64,000 bases of DNA from Halomarina pelagica (GCF_024228315.1 NZ_CP100455.1:62001-126000); one strand, 5' to 3'; counted from the stretch's first letter, positions 24,443 through 33,160 are shown. Notes: generated from the sequence alone by a model not told the origin. Made by a program: numbers and translations.

Positions 24443-25663
24443 CTACCGATCGGCGTCGAGGAACTCGGTCCAGGGCCCCTCGACGTGCGGGTACTCCTCG
24501 ATCACGTCGAAGTCCACCTCGACGCCGAGGCCGGGCCCGTCCGGGAGCTCGAGGTAGCCGTCGTCGACGGCGAGGTCGTCGACGAGGACGTCCTCGGCCA
24601 GCGGGAAGGGGTACATCCCCGCCGCGTCGTCGCCGAAGACGGGGTACTCCAGGTAGCCGTCGAGCGGCGTCGCCGCCGCGAGGTGGGCGTTCGCCACCAG
24701 GCCGAGGTGCGTCCCGAAGTTGTGCGGCAGGAACGTCACGTCCGTCCCGCGGCAGTGTTCGACCACCTCCCAGCACCCGGTGAACCCGCGGTGGTGGCGG
24801 ACGTCGCCCTGGAGGAAGCCGACCGCGCCCGTCTCCGCGAGTTCGATCAGGCCCTCGGGGGACTCCTCGCTCTCGCCGCCGGCCAGCGTGACGTCCACCT
24901 CGGCGGCGAGTTCGCGGTAGGCGTCGTAGTCGGCCGGCGGCACCGGCTCCTCCAGCCAGTAGGGGTCGTACGCCTCCATCTCGGTCACCAGCCCCACGAG
25001 TTCGTCGAACGAGTAGGAGGCGTCGCCCATCTTCCACCACGTGTGGGCGTCGACCATTATCTCCACCCCGTCGCCGACGGCCTCGCGGACGAGCCGGATG
25101 GTCCGAAGGTCGTCGTCGTACCCCAGTCCGGGGCGGTACTTGTACCCCCCGAACCCCCGGTCCCGTATCGCCGCGGCCTGCTCCGCGTAGCCCTCGGGCG
25201 GCATGTACATCCCGGCGCTGGCGTAGAGCGGCAACCGGGTCGTCACCTCGCCGTCGGCCAGCAGGTCGTAGACCGGCGCGCCCCGACGCTTGCCGAGGAG
25301 GTCGTGGTACGCGACGTCGATCACGGAGATCGCCTGCGATTCGAGCATCTCGGGGAGGCCCGCGGCCGCGATACGTTCGTGTATCTCCGAGGGGTCGTCG
25401 ATCGGGTCGTCGGTCACGTGCGGCGCGACGACCTCCTCGAGAACGCTCGCGAAGTCGCCCTGGGAGGCCCCCTCGAAGTACTCCCGCATCGCGGAACTGG
25501 AGGCACCGCCGGGGGCGACGCCGACGTCGCCGTCCGCCGTCTCGACGACGACGAGGACGAAGTCGCGCTTGAGGAGGCGACGAACGCCGCCGGCGTAGCG
25601 GCGGTCCTGCGGGGGGTCGATGGGCGACGAGAGGGTGTGTGCGGTGACGTTCGCGAGTCTCAT
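24443..25663 (-). CDS. Enolase-superfamily enzyme, KxR variant
   Basis: 406 aa. The barrel is complete, but the usual KxK reads KYR (about residues 175-177), and the metal Asp stands in VDAHTWW (Asp 205) rather than DAN. Later residues are WLEEP, GGESEE, GDVRHHRG and PHNFGTH, giving the histidine and acid ligands. Arg for the second Lys and DAH are found in some acid-sugar dehydratases of this superfamily. The start is ATG 25663, with a TATA box (GGTATATTTATG on the minus strand) 27 bp upstream; nine more residues are possible at 25690 but overlap that box. Confidence 0.85.
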   Translation of the reverse strand: MRLANVTAHTLSSPIDPPQDRRYAGGVRRLLKRDFVLVVVETADGDVGVAPGGASSSAMREYFEGASQGDFASVLEEVVAPHVTDDPIDDPSEIHERIAAAGLPEMLESQAISVIDVAYHDLLGKRRGAPVYDLLADGEVTTRLPLYASAGMYMPPEGYAEQAAAIRDRGFGGYKYRPGLGYDDDLRTIRLVREAVGDGVEIMVDAHTWWKMGDASYSFDELVGLVTEMEAYDPYWLEEPVPPADYDAYRELAAEVDVTLAGGESEESPEGLIELAETGAVGFLQGDVRHHRGFTGCWEVVEHCRGTDVTFLPHNFGTHLGLVANAHLAAATPLDGYLEYPVFGDDAAGMYPFPLAEDVLVDDLAVDDGYLELPDGPGLGVEVDFDVIEEYPHVEGPWTEFLDADR

Positions 25664-25716
25664 GTGACTCGCTGTCTCGGAGCACGGCACATAAATATAC
25701 CCACACCGGCGGTTTC

Positions 25717-25817
25717 ATAGGGAGTATCGTAGTACCCCATCGATGCCCTCCGTGAGCATCGATCCCGGCGGCCAGCCGAGGCTCACCGTGCCTCCGGCCG
25801 GCTACGATACTCCCTAT
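25717..25817. repeat. 16-bp perfect terminal inverted repeat element touching a stop codon
   Basis: ATAGGGAGTATCGTAG at 25717-25732 is repeated as its exact reverse complement at 25802-25817. The right arm ends in the first base (plus strand) of the TGA stop of the gene at 25817. Inside lies a second stem: ATCGATGC (25739-25746) and GCATCGAT (25756-25763). The full 101 bp could be a terminator-like structure between two co-directional genes, or a small MITE-like insertion. A similar element, with a different sequence, occurs at 59784-59859. Confidence 0.6.
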
Positions 25818-26983
25818 CAGAAGACGTATTCCGGTCCCTCGACGTACTCGAACCGCTCGCGGTAGTCCTCCCGAAGCGTGAACCCGAGTCCGGGCCGCCC
25901 GGGGGCGTGGACGCGCCCGTCGCGGACGTCGTACTCCTCCTCGAAGATCTCGTTCATCAGCGGCATGTGTCCCTGGCTCACCTCCAGGACGTGGCAGTTC
26001 GGCAGCGCCATCGCCAGGTGGACGCTGGCCGCGAAGAGGACGCCGCTTCCCCACGCGTGGGGTGCGACGCGCAGGCCGCGGGCGGAGGCCATCGCCGCGA
26101 TCCGCCGTATCTCGGTGAACCCGCCGGCGCGGGAGACGTCGGGCTGGGCGACGTCGAGGGCGCGCTCCTCGAAGAGGCTCAGGAAGTCGAAGCGGGTGAA
26201 CTCCCGTTCGCCCGTGGCGATGGGGATGGTGGTCGACCGGCGGACCTCCGCCAGCCCGGCGTGGTCGTCGGGCGAGACGGGTTCCTCGAACCACGAGACG
26301 TCGTACGGTTCGAGCGCATCGGCCAGGCGAACGGCCGTCGACACGTCCAGACAGCCGTGGGCGTCGACCATCAGGTCGACGTCGTCGCCGACGCCGCGCC
26401 GCGCCGCCTCCACGCGACGCACCGTGCGGTCGATGGCGAAGTCGTCCTCGCCCACGACGCGCATCTTCACGGCGTCGAACCCCTTCTCGACGTAGCCGCG
26501 CATCTCCGCTTCGGCCTCGTCGCCGGGGGCCCACCCGCCGCTGGCGTATCCCCGAACGTCGTCCCTGACGGCACCGAGCAGTTTGTAGACCGGCTGATCG
26601 AGGAGCTTCCCCTTCAGATCCCACAGCGCGATGTCGAGCCCCGAGATGGCCTCCAGCGTCACGCCGCGGCGGTCCTCCCGGGGCTGGGAGTAGCCCCGCT
26701 CCAGCGACGGCTTCCACCGCGACCCGTCGTACATCTTCTCCCAGAGCCGCTCCGTGTAGAGGGGGTCCTCGTCGAGCAACAGCGGCGCGAGTTCGTGTTC
26801 GACGATGCTCGCGATCGTCGGCGGGTTCCCGAGCGACGCGCCGACGCCGACGGTGCCGTCGTCGCTCTCGACGAAGACCAGCGTGGCGTCGGTCTTCACC
26901 TTGGTTCCCAGGTCCGTCCGGTGGCGCTTCTCCTCCGGCACCGGGTCCGACAGCGGGACGGCGCGAACGTCCGTGACGTGCAT
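25817..26983 (-). CDS. Enolase-superfamily enzyme, KxR / DAHG variant
   Basis: 388 aa. The catalytic pattern is KMR (about 173-175), VDAHG with metal Asp 207 and His 209, WFEEP, ATGERE, QPDVSRAGG and APHAWGSG. This is the second KxR member; it shares the DAH motif with its neighbour at 24443 but not the rest, so they are not recent duplicates. It is likely a sugar-acid dehydratase. Start ATG 26983, with TACCTATATACG about 27 bp upstream on the minus strand. The stop codon overlaps the 16-bp inverted repeat at 25802-25817. Divergent from the AOR gene. Confidence 0.85.
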   Translation of the reverse strand: MHVTDVRAVPLSDPVPEEKRHRTDLGTKVKTDATLVFVESDDGTVGVGASLGNPPTIASIVEHELAPLLLDEDPLYTERLWEKMYDGSRWKPSLERGYSQPREDRRGVTLEAISGLDIALWDLKGKLLDQPVYKLLGAVRDDVRGYASGGWAPGDEAEAEMRGYVEKGFDAVKMRVVGEDDFAIDRTVRRVEAARRGVGDDVDLMVDAHGCLDVSTAVRLADALEPYDVSWFEEPVSPDDHAGLAEVRRSTTIPIATGEREFTRFDFLSLFEERALDVAQPDVSRAGGFTEIRRIAAMASARGLRVAPHAWGSGVLFAASVHLAMALPNCHVLEVSQGHMPLMNEIFEEEYDVRDGRVHAPGRPGLGFTLREDYRERFEYVEGPEYVF

Positions 26984-27149
26984 GTCGCCGCCGACGCGGG
27001 CGGCACGTATATAGGTATCACGCCACACCCCGCGGCGGACCGAGCGAGGTCGAGTCACGGACGAAGCGATCGCTCTCTCCCCGACGACCCCCGCGACCGC
27101 GTTCCACACCCCTATTTTTATGCGTGACCACACCGCATAGTCCCACGAG
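26984..27149. promoter_or_regulatory. Divergent promoter region, enolase / AOR
   Basis: The 166-bp gap holds a strong TATA box for the minus gene (27004-27015) and CTATTTTTATG for the AOR gene (about 27111-27122), some 30 bp before its ATG. Between them is about 90 bp of GC-rich DNA with no further feature recognised. Confidence 0.5.
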
Positions 27150-28823
27150 ATGCTACACGCCGAAGGACCACTTCTGACCGTCGACGTCGGCGAACGGGAA
27201 GCGTCGACCACGGACATCGACGACGAACTCTCGCAGTTCGTCGGCGGCCGGGGGATCGCGACCAAACTCGCACACGACCGCATCCCGTTCGACGCGGACC
27301 CGTTCGGCCCGGAGAACCGCGTCTACTTCGCGACGGGACCGTATCAGGTCTCCCAGATGAGCTTCACGGGTCGGATGAACATGACCGGCCTCTCGCCGCT
27401 GACGAACGGCCTGCTGTCGACGAACGCCGGCGGCTACATGTCGCGGGAGTTCGCCGACACGGGATACAGCGTCGTCGAGATAACGGGTGCCAGCGACGAG
27501 CTGCTCGCGGTACACGTCACCGACGAGGGCGTCGAGTTCGAGGCCGTGCCTCGACTCGAGGGTGCCAGGACGTCCGAGGTGACCGAGTACATGGCCGCCG
27601 AGCACGGCCTGGCACCCGAGAACATCGCCTGCATCGGTCCCGCCGGCGAGAACCTCGTCAGGTTCGGCTGCGTGATGACCTACGAGAGCCGCGCGTTCGG
27701 CCGGGGCGGCCTCGGGGCGGTGCTCGGCTCGAAGAACGTCAAGGCGGTCACCTTCGAGGGCGACTCCCGCCCCGACCTCGACCTCGACGCGGAGACGATG
27801 TCGGAGATCCACCGCACGGCCGCCACCGCGGACGACATGATGAAGCGACAGGGGACGACCGCCGGCACCGAGTTCATCAACGACAACTTCTCGCTGCCGA
27901 CGCGGTACTTCTCGGAGATGTCCTTCGAGCACGTCGCGGACATCGGCGGGGACGCCGTCGAGTCCAAGAAGTACAAGAAGGGGGCGTGTTCGGTCTGCGC
28001 GTTCGCCTGCAAACTCCCGACGAAGGACGAGGCCAGCGGCCTCGTCACCGAGGGACCGGAGTTCGAGACGGTCATGTCGTTCGGGAGCAACTGCGGCGTC
28101 GGCGACGTCGTCGACGTGATGCAGTCGAACGAACTCTGCGACGAGCTGGGTCTCGACACCATCTCCTGTGGCGACACGGTCGCGGCCTACCTCGCCTCCG
28201 AGGACGAGTTCGGCAACGCCGAACTCGTCCACGAGACGGTCGAGAACATCGCCTACCGCGAGGGCGTCGGCGACCTGCTCGCCGAGGGCGTCGCGCGCGC
28301 CCACGAGGAACTCGGCGTCGAGAACTGGTCGGTCAAGGGTATGGAGTTCGCCGCCCACGACGGCCGCGTCCTCAACGGACAGGGGCTGAGCTACGCCGTC
28401 GCTAACCGCGGCGGCGATCACATGTACACGACGACGCTCCGCCTCGAGTACGACGGCGTCATCGACCCCGAGGGCCTCGAGGGCAAGGCCGAGGTGGTCA
28501 AGGAGCGCGAGGACATCTGCGCCTTCCGTGACAGCGCCATCGTCTGCGCGTTCGGCGACAAAGGTGACTACGTGGACGAGGGGGTCCACGAGACGCTCAT
28601 GGGCTGTGACTACGAGGACCTGAAGTCGATGGGAGCGCGCGTCGTCGAGATGGAGCGACACTTCAACAACAAGCGCGGGATGGACCGCGCGGACGACGTC
28701 CTCCCGTACGACCTCCCCGACTTCGAGTCGGCGCTCGACGAGTACTACGAACTCCGCGGGTGGAACCTCGACGGCACCGTCCCCGACGGCACCGTCTCGG
28801 AGTACGCCCGGGCGGACGACTGA
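27150..28823 (+). CDS. Aldehyde ferredoxin oxidoreductase family protein (tungsten-pterin)
   Basis: 557 aa. It carries the AOR N-terminal domain with GGRGIATKL near residue 33 and FGRGGLGAVLGSKNVKA near 184, the [4Fe-4S] ligands CSVCAFAC near 280 with a fourth Cys in AIVCAFG near 468, and the pterin-binding GPEFETVMSFGSNCG region near 300. AORs oxidise aldehydes to carboxylates using ferredoxin. This could clear glycolaldehyde or other aldehydes from the aldolases encoded around it. A MoaD-like gene converges from the other side, as often seen near tungsten enzymes. Confidence 0.92.
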   Translation: MLHAEGPLLTVDVGEREASTTDIDDELSQFVGGRGIATKLAHDRIPFDADPFGPENRVYFATGPYQVSQMSFTGRMNMTGLSPLTNGLLSTNAGGYMSREFADTGYSVVEITGASDELLAVHVTDEGVEFEAVPRLEGARTSEVTEYMAAEHGLAPENIACIGPAGENLVRFGCVMTYESRAFGRGGLGAVLGSKNVKAVTFEGDSRPDLDLDAETMSEIHRTAATADDMMKRQGTTAGTEFINDNFSLPTRYFSEMSFEHVADIGGDAVESKKYKKGACSVCAFACKLPTKDEASGLVTEGPEFETVMSFGSNCGVGDVVDVMQSNELCDELGLDTISCGDTVAAYLASEDEFGNAELVHETVENIAYREGVGDLLAEGVARAHEELGVENWSVKGMEFAAHDGRVLNGQGLSYAVANRGGDHMYTTTLRLEYDGVIDPEGLEGKAEVVKEREDICAFRDSAIVCAFGDKGDYVDEGVHETLMGCDYEDLKSMGARVVEMERHFNNKRGMDRADDVLPYDLPDFESALDEYYELRGWNLDGTVPDGTVSEYARADD

Positions 28824-28848
28824 GGCGTCGCGTCCGTCGGTCCCTCTC

Positions 28849-29136
28849 TCACTCGCGCCCGCCGACGACCGGTGGGGCCGCCCGGAGCACGTCGCCGTCC
28901 CCCAGCGTCGTCGCCGCCCCGTCGAGCTGTCTGACGTTCGTCCCGTTGACGGTGACGTTGACGCCGCCGTCCACCTCGCCGTCCTCGTTCAACAGCCACC
29001 CCGAAAGCGCCGGGTAGTCGTCCGCGAGATCGTCGGCGAGGTCGCCCACCGTCGCGCCGTCGGGGAGCGTCCGGACGAGCGTCTTCTCGCCGGCGGCCTC
29101 GCGGATCGGACCGAACAGCGTCATCTCGACTTCCAT
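28849..29136 (-). CDS. MoaD/ThiS-family ubiquitin-like protein with C-terminal extension
   Basis: 95 aa beta-grasp protein (MEVEMTLFGPIREAAG start, GDVLRAAPP near the end). MoaD-type sulfur carriers need a free C-terminal Gly-Gly; here the protein ends VVGGRE, two residues past the diglycine, so it would need trimming before activation or act differently. It lies 25 bp from the AOR gene, convergent, which hints at a role in the tungsten/molybdenum pterin cofactor. Start ATG 29136 with GGTTACATACT about 27 bp upstream. Confidence 0.8.
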   Translation of the reverse strand: MEVEMTLFGPIREAAGEKTLVRTLPDGATVGDLADDLADDYPALSGWLLNEDGEVDGGVNVTVNGTNVRQLDGAATTLGDGDVLRAAPPVVGGRE

Positions 29137-29297
29137 ACCCACCGTACCGACGCCGGGAGTATGTAACCTCCCGTCTCGTTCCGTTCCGTCCCGCCCCTTC
29201 CGGTCCCCTCCTGCCCCCTCACGTCGCCGACTCAGGTCCGCTCGACGCGTCACGGGGTGACGCAACGCTTTTGCGTCGTCCCGGAGTTCGGCCGGAC
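29137..29297. promoter_or_regulatory. Divergent promoter region, MoaD-like / HpaI aldolase
   Basis: Boxes for both genes are present at about 27 bp from each start (29158-29168 minus; CTTTTGCG about 29268-29275 plus). The middle contains a pyrimidine-rich plus-strand stretch (29170-29220) with repeated CGTTC and CCCCT words but no clear dyad. Confidence 0.4.
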
Positions 29298-30071
29298 ATG
29301 AACCCGCGATTTCACCGCGCACTGACCGACGGCGAGCGCGTCGTCGGCAACTGGATCTCCATCGGTCACCCGGCGGTCGGCGAGATCAGCGCCCAGTTGG
29401 GCTTCGACTTCGTGGTCGTCGACACCGAGCACACCTCGACCAGCGTCTCCGAACTCGAGGACGTCATCCGCGCCGTCGACGCCGCCGATGGCGACACCGC
29501 TCCGCTCGTGCGCGTGCCGAACCACGACCCCGGACGCGTGAAGCGCGTGCTCGACGCGGGCGCGGCGGGGCTGATGTTCCCGATGGTCGAGACGGCCGAG
29601 GCGGCGGCGGCCGTCGTCGCCGCGATGCAGTACCCCCCGGACGGCGTCCGCGGGGCCGCTCCCGCCCGCGCCTCCGACTACGGCCGCTCGTTCGGCGCGT
29701 ACTTCAGGGACGCGAACGACGCCCTCGTCACGATCGTCCAGATCGAGACCGCCCGCGGCGTCGAGAACGCCGCCGAGATCGCCGCCGTCGACGGCGTCGA
29801 CGCGATCCAGATCGGCCAGGGCGACCTCTCGGCCTCGCTCGGCGCGTTCGGCGACTGGGACGACGACGACTTCACCGCGGCCGTCGCGGCCGTCGTCGAC
29901 GCCGCGCACGCGGCCGACGTTCCCGTGGGGATGCTCGCGCTCGATCACGACGACATCGACCGCTGGCTCGACGCCGGCGTCGACTTCATGCAGGTCGGTG
30001 CCGACATGGTCTACCTGGCCGAGGGGGCCGAGGCGGCCAGGAGCCACTTCGAGGAGGCCGTCGGGGAATAG
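29298..30071 (+). CDS. HpcH/HpaI aldolase family protein (class II pyruvate aldolase)
   Basis: 257 aa. Motifs of metal-dependent pyruvate aldolases are clear: VDTEHT with the base His near residue 45, RVPNHD with the Arg near 71, PMVETAEAA, QYPPDGVRG near 115, QIETARGVEN with the metal Glu, and GQGDLSASLG with the metal Asp near 176. The family splits 4-hydroxy-2-oxo acids to pyruvate and an aldehyde, for example 2-keto-3-deoxy-glucarate to pyruvate and tartronate semialdehyde. This is the most canonical of three copies in the window. Start ATG 29298. Confidence 0.9.
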   Translation: MNPRFHRALTDGERVVGNWISIGHPAVGEISAQLGFDFVVVDTEHTSTSVSELEDVIRAVDAADGDTAPLVRVPNHDPGRVKRVLDAGAAGLMFPMVETAEAAAAVVAAMQYPPDGVRGAAPARASDYGRSFGAYFRDANDALVTIVQIETARGVENAAEIAAVDGVDAIQIGQGDLSASLGAFGDWDDDDFTAAVAAVVDAAHAADVPVGMLALDHDDIDRWLDAGVDFMQVGADMVYLAEGAEAARSHFEEAVGE

Positions 30072-30114
30072 CGACGGGCGTACGCTCTTTACCCGTCGCA
30101 CCCTACGCTCGGGC

Positions 30115-30390
30115 GTGCAGGTAGACGTCAACTGCTACGGCGCGATCGGCGAGGCGGTCGGCGGGAAGTCCCACTCGATGACCGTCGAGGAGGGCGCGAC
30201 GGTCAGGACGGTCGTCGCGCGACTCGACGAGCGCGCGCCCGGACTGCTCGACAGGCTCCTCCACGACGACCCCCACCCGCTGGTGGTGATGCGGAACGGG
30301 CGGCACGTCTCCGTCGTGGACGGTAGCGGGACGCGCCTCGAAGACGGCGACACGCTGGCGCTGTCGGACCCGCCGATGCCGGAGGGCTAG
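30115..30390 (+). CDS. MoaD/ThiS-family ubiquitin-like protein, second copy
   Basis: 91 aa from a GTG at 30115; CTCTTTACC lies about 27 bp upstream, matching a leaderless start, and earlier codons fall inside the aldolase gene. The fold is MoaD-like (VQVDVNCYGAIGEAVGG start, GDTLALSDPPM near the end), but the C-terminus is MPEG with a single Gly, not Gly-Gly. It is 44 bp after the aldolase. It may serve the AOR with its partner at 28849. It overlaps the convergent Lut fusion gene by four bases. Confidence 0.75.
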   Translation: MQVDVNCYGAIGEAVGGKSHSMTVEEGATVRTVVARLDERAPGLLDRLLHDDPHPLVVMRNGRHVSVVDGSGTRLEDGDTLALSDPPMPEG

Positions 30391-32588
30391 CGGCCGGGAT
30401 CCAGCAGTTCGACGGGGTGGCGCGTCCCGTCGTCGAACAGCGCGTCCAGTTGCTCGATGCAGGAGGTGCCGCTGGCGACGATCTCCCGGTCCGGGTGGGC
30501 GGCGAACTCGGATTGCAGGTCCCCGCCGACGTCCATGCTGAGTTCGTAGTACTCGGACTTGTAGCCGAACGACCCCGCCATCCCGCAGCACTCGACGGAG
30601 GACGTCACGACGTCGAATCCGAGGTCGTCGAGGACCGCCTCGGTGTAGGCGTCGAGGCCGAGCGTCCGCTGCTGGCAGTGGCTGTGGTACGCGACCGCCT
30701 CGCCGCGGCCGTCGGCGAGTTCCCCCGCGTCGGCCCCCTCGCCCAGCAGGCCGTAGACGTACTCCATCACCTCGTAGCTGGCCTCGCCGAGGCGTTCGAA
30801 TGACGCCTCCGGGAGGAACTTCTCGTACTCCTGACGAAACATGGCGAGGTCGGACGGCTCGATAACGACGACGTCGCGGCCGGCGTCGACGTGTTCGACG
30901 AGGGAGCGGTAGACCTCGCTCGCGCGTTCGCCCGCCGTCGCCACCATCCCCTGAGAGAGCGGCGCGCGGCCGCTCTCCGGCACCTCCGGGATCCGAACGT
31001 GGACGCCGAGCGCCTCCAGCACGCGCACCGCGGCCTTCCCGCGGTCGACCTGCACGTGGTCGGTGTACGGGTCGGCGTAGAGCACCGCCTCGCGGTCGGC
31101 GTCGCCCGCCGGGACGGCAGCGCCCCCGCGGGCGTCGAACCACGCGCGGAGCGTCTGCCGCTCGAATCTCGGCAGGTCGCGCCGGCGGTCGATGCCGAGG
31201 ACGCGCTCCGCGAGCGCCCGCGCGGGGCCGGCGTTCGCCACCCAGTTCGAGAGCGGCGCGGTGGCGCTGCCGAGCCTGGCGACGGTCCCGAAGTTGCCGA
31301 AGAAGCGCTTGCCGAGGTCCATCCCGCCGGGTTCGGCGTCGGGGGTGAGCCCCTCGACCAGCCAGTCGAGTTCGGCGTCCTCGCCGCGGTTGATCCGGTC
31401 GCGGACGACCGTGTTGATCCACGGGATGTCGATCTTGACGGGGCAGGCGTTGACACAGCGACTACAGCCCGTACAGAGGTCGTTGAACTCCGCTGCGCTG
31501 TCGAGGCCGTGGACACCCGCCTCCCAGCCGGTGGCGATGCCGCCCGTGTACGTCTCGCCGCCGAAGGCGTGGCCGCCGACGTGCTGGAAGTTCGCGCACG
31601 TGTTCGCACAGGCTCCACAGCGGATGCAGTAGAGCGTCTCGCGGAGCTGTGGGTCCTCGCGCATCTCCATCCGGCCGTTGTCGACGAGGACGAGGTGGAA
31701 GTCGCGGTCGCCCTCGGCCTCCGACAGGGGAACGTCCGACTCGAAGTCGAGCGGCGGCGAGTCGACAGGCGGCGAGAGCATCGTGAGGTACTGGGGGAAC
31801 TCCTGGCCCGTCGCGGCCCGTCCGATGAGTTCCGTGAAGGGCGCGAGGTCGTCGATGGACGGGAGGATCTTCTCGACGCCGGCGACGGCGACGTGCGTGT
31901 CCGGCGTGACGGCGCTCTTCCGGGCGTTGCCCTCGTTCGTCACGAGCACGACGGTGCCGCTGTCGGCCAGCACGAAGTTCGCGCCGGTCATCCCGACGTC
32001 CGCCTCGACGATGTACTCGAGCAGGTAGTCCCGCGCGAAGTTCGTCAACTCCTCGGCGGTCTCGAGCGGTTCGTCGGGCTCGAAGTGCGCGTTGAACAGC
32101 TCCGCGATGGCCGCCGTCGACTTGTGGAGCGACGGTCCGACGAGGTGCGAGGGGGCCTCGCCGGCCACCTGTATGACGAACTCGCCGAGGTCCGTCTCGT
32201 AGACGTCGACGCCGGCGGTCTCGAGCGCCTCGTTTACCTCCAGTTCTTCGGAGGTCATCGACTTGCTCTTGACGAGCGTCTCCGCGCCCTTCTCGGCGGT
32301 CACCTCCGTGATGTACCGGTTGGCGTCCGCCGCGTCCTCGGCGACGTAGACGGTCCCGCCGTTGGCCTCGACGCTCTCTCTGACCCGGTCTATCAGCTCC
32401 GGGAGGCGCTCGATGGCGTCCTCCTTTATGGCCCGGGCGGCCTCGCGGCTCGCCTCGTAGCGCTCGAACCGCTCGATGGCGTCGTAGCGCTGGCGGTTCA
32501 TGTGGGTGGTGTTCTCCCGGATGGCGTCCCGTTCGGTCTCCAGGAGGTGACGGATCCGCTCCGCCTTGAGCCGTCGCTCTGCGCTCAT
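30387..32588 (-). CDS. LutB-LutA fusion: LUD domain, two [4Fe-4S] clusters, CCG domains
   Basis: 733 aa. Residues about 1-310 form a LUD (LutB-type) domain. Two ferredoxin motifs follow: CIRCGACANTC near 319 and CTGCSRCVNACPV near 371. The C-terminal third is a cysteine-rich LutA/GlpC-type part with SHCQQ, ECCGMAGSFG near 666 and TSC. In bacteria LutA, LutB and LutC are separate proteins that oxidise L-lactate to pyruvate; here A and B activities are on one chain. Start overlaps the stop of lutC (ATGA), so the pair is coupled. Its electron acceptor is unknown. Confidence 0.88.
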   Translation of the reverse strand: MSAERRLKAERIRHLLETERDAIRENTTHMNRQRYDAIERFERYEASREAARAIKEDAIERLPELIDRVRESVEANGGTVYVAEDAADANRYITEVTAEKGAETLVKSKSMTSEELEVNEALETAGVDVYETDLGEFVIQVAGEAPSHLVGPSLHKSTAAIAELFNAHFEPDEPLETAEELTNFARDYLLEYIVEADVGMTGANFVLADSGTVVLVTNEGNARKSAVTPDTHVAVAGVEKILPSIDDLAPFTELIGRAATGQEFPQYLTMLSPPVDSPPLDFESDVPLSEAEGDRDFHLVLVDNGRMEMREDPQLRETLYCIRCGACANTCANFQHVGGHAFGGETYTGGIATGWEAGVHGLDSAAEFNDLCTGCSRCVNACPVKIDIPWINTVVRDRINRGEDAELDWLVEGLTPDAEPGGMDLGKRFFGNFGTVARLGSATAPLSNWVANAGPARALAERVLGIDRRRDLPRFERQTLRAWFDARGGAAVPAGDADREAVLYADPYTDHVQVDRGKAAVRVLEALGVHVRIPEVPESGRAPLSQGMVATAGERASEVYRSLVEHVDAGRDVVVIEPSDLAMFRQEYEKFLPEASFERLGEASYEVMEYVYGLLGEGADAGELADGRGEAVAYHSHCQQRTLGLDAYTEAVLDDLGFDVVTSSVECCGMAGSFGYKSEYYELSMDVGGDLQSEFAAHPDREIVASGTSCIEQLDALFDDGTRHPVELLDPGR

Positions 32589-33094
32589 CGGTCCTCCACG
32601 ACGACGACGTGGACCTGTTTCGGACCGTGGACCCCCGAGACCAGCGCGCCCATGTCGCCGGTGGAACTCGCTCCCGTCGCGAAGACGACGCTCCCGGGTT
32701 CGGCGTCGAACTCCTCCGCCACGCGGTCGAGGCCCGCCTGTACGTCGGCGACGACGTCGCTCTCCCGGACGACGGCGACGTGCCGCTCGGGGTAGAGGCT
32801 CACCGGCTCGGTCCCCTTCGCGTCCGAGGGGATCGCGAGCGTCCCGTAGGAGGCGATGCCCGTCGTGACGCCCGCGACGCCCGTCGTCGCCTCGAGTAGT
32901 TCCGCCGGCGTCGGGTCGACGGTGACGGGGGCGTCGCCGAAGTCGAGTCCCCACTCCGAGAGGTCGGTGGCGACGGCCGGTTCGACGACGGCGTCGGCCA
33001 CCGCGTCGGCGAACCCCTCCGTCGTCGTCCTGGTCCAGCTGGACCCCTGTCGCTGCAACGAGGCTTCGAACTCCGTTCGGGGCTGGGCGGTCAT
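32585..33094 (-). CDS. lutC: LutC-like LUD-domain protein
   Basis: 169 aa with the LUD signature in the second half (VVFATGASSTGDM and VSGVHGPKQVHVVVV). It is the small subunit of a lactate-utilisation type complex and is encoded directly upstream of the LutB/LutA fusion with a four-base overlap. The ATG at 33094 is preferred; a start at 33106 would add four residues. An AT-rich box (AACGTTAACC on the minus strand) is about 27 bp from 33094. Confidence 0.85.
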   Translation of the reverse strand: MTAQPRTEFEASLQRQGSSWTRTTTEGFADAVADAVVEPAVATDLSEWGLDFGDAPVTVDPTPAELLEATTGVAGVTTGIASYGTLAIPSDAKGTEPVSLYPERHVAVVRESDVVADVQAGLDRVAEEFDAEPGSVVFATGASSTGDMGALVSGVHGPKQVHVVVVEDR

Positions 33095-33160
33095 GACAGA
33101 ATCCACCGAGCCGATACGGTTAACGTTTGCCCGTTCCGGACGCCGGGGCCGCCCCCGGCG

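Noticed and set aside
29170-29220. Pyrimidine-rich tract with repeated short words
   Set aside because: No dyad, no conserved spacing, and no known regulatory meaning; common in GC-rich spacers.
32589-32954. N-terminal extension of the Lut fusion gene
   Set aside because: It lies entirely within lutC in another frame; MSAERR at 32588 fits the four-base overlap.
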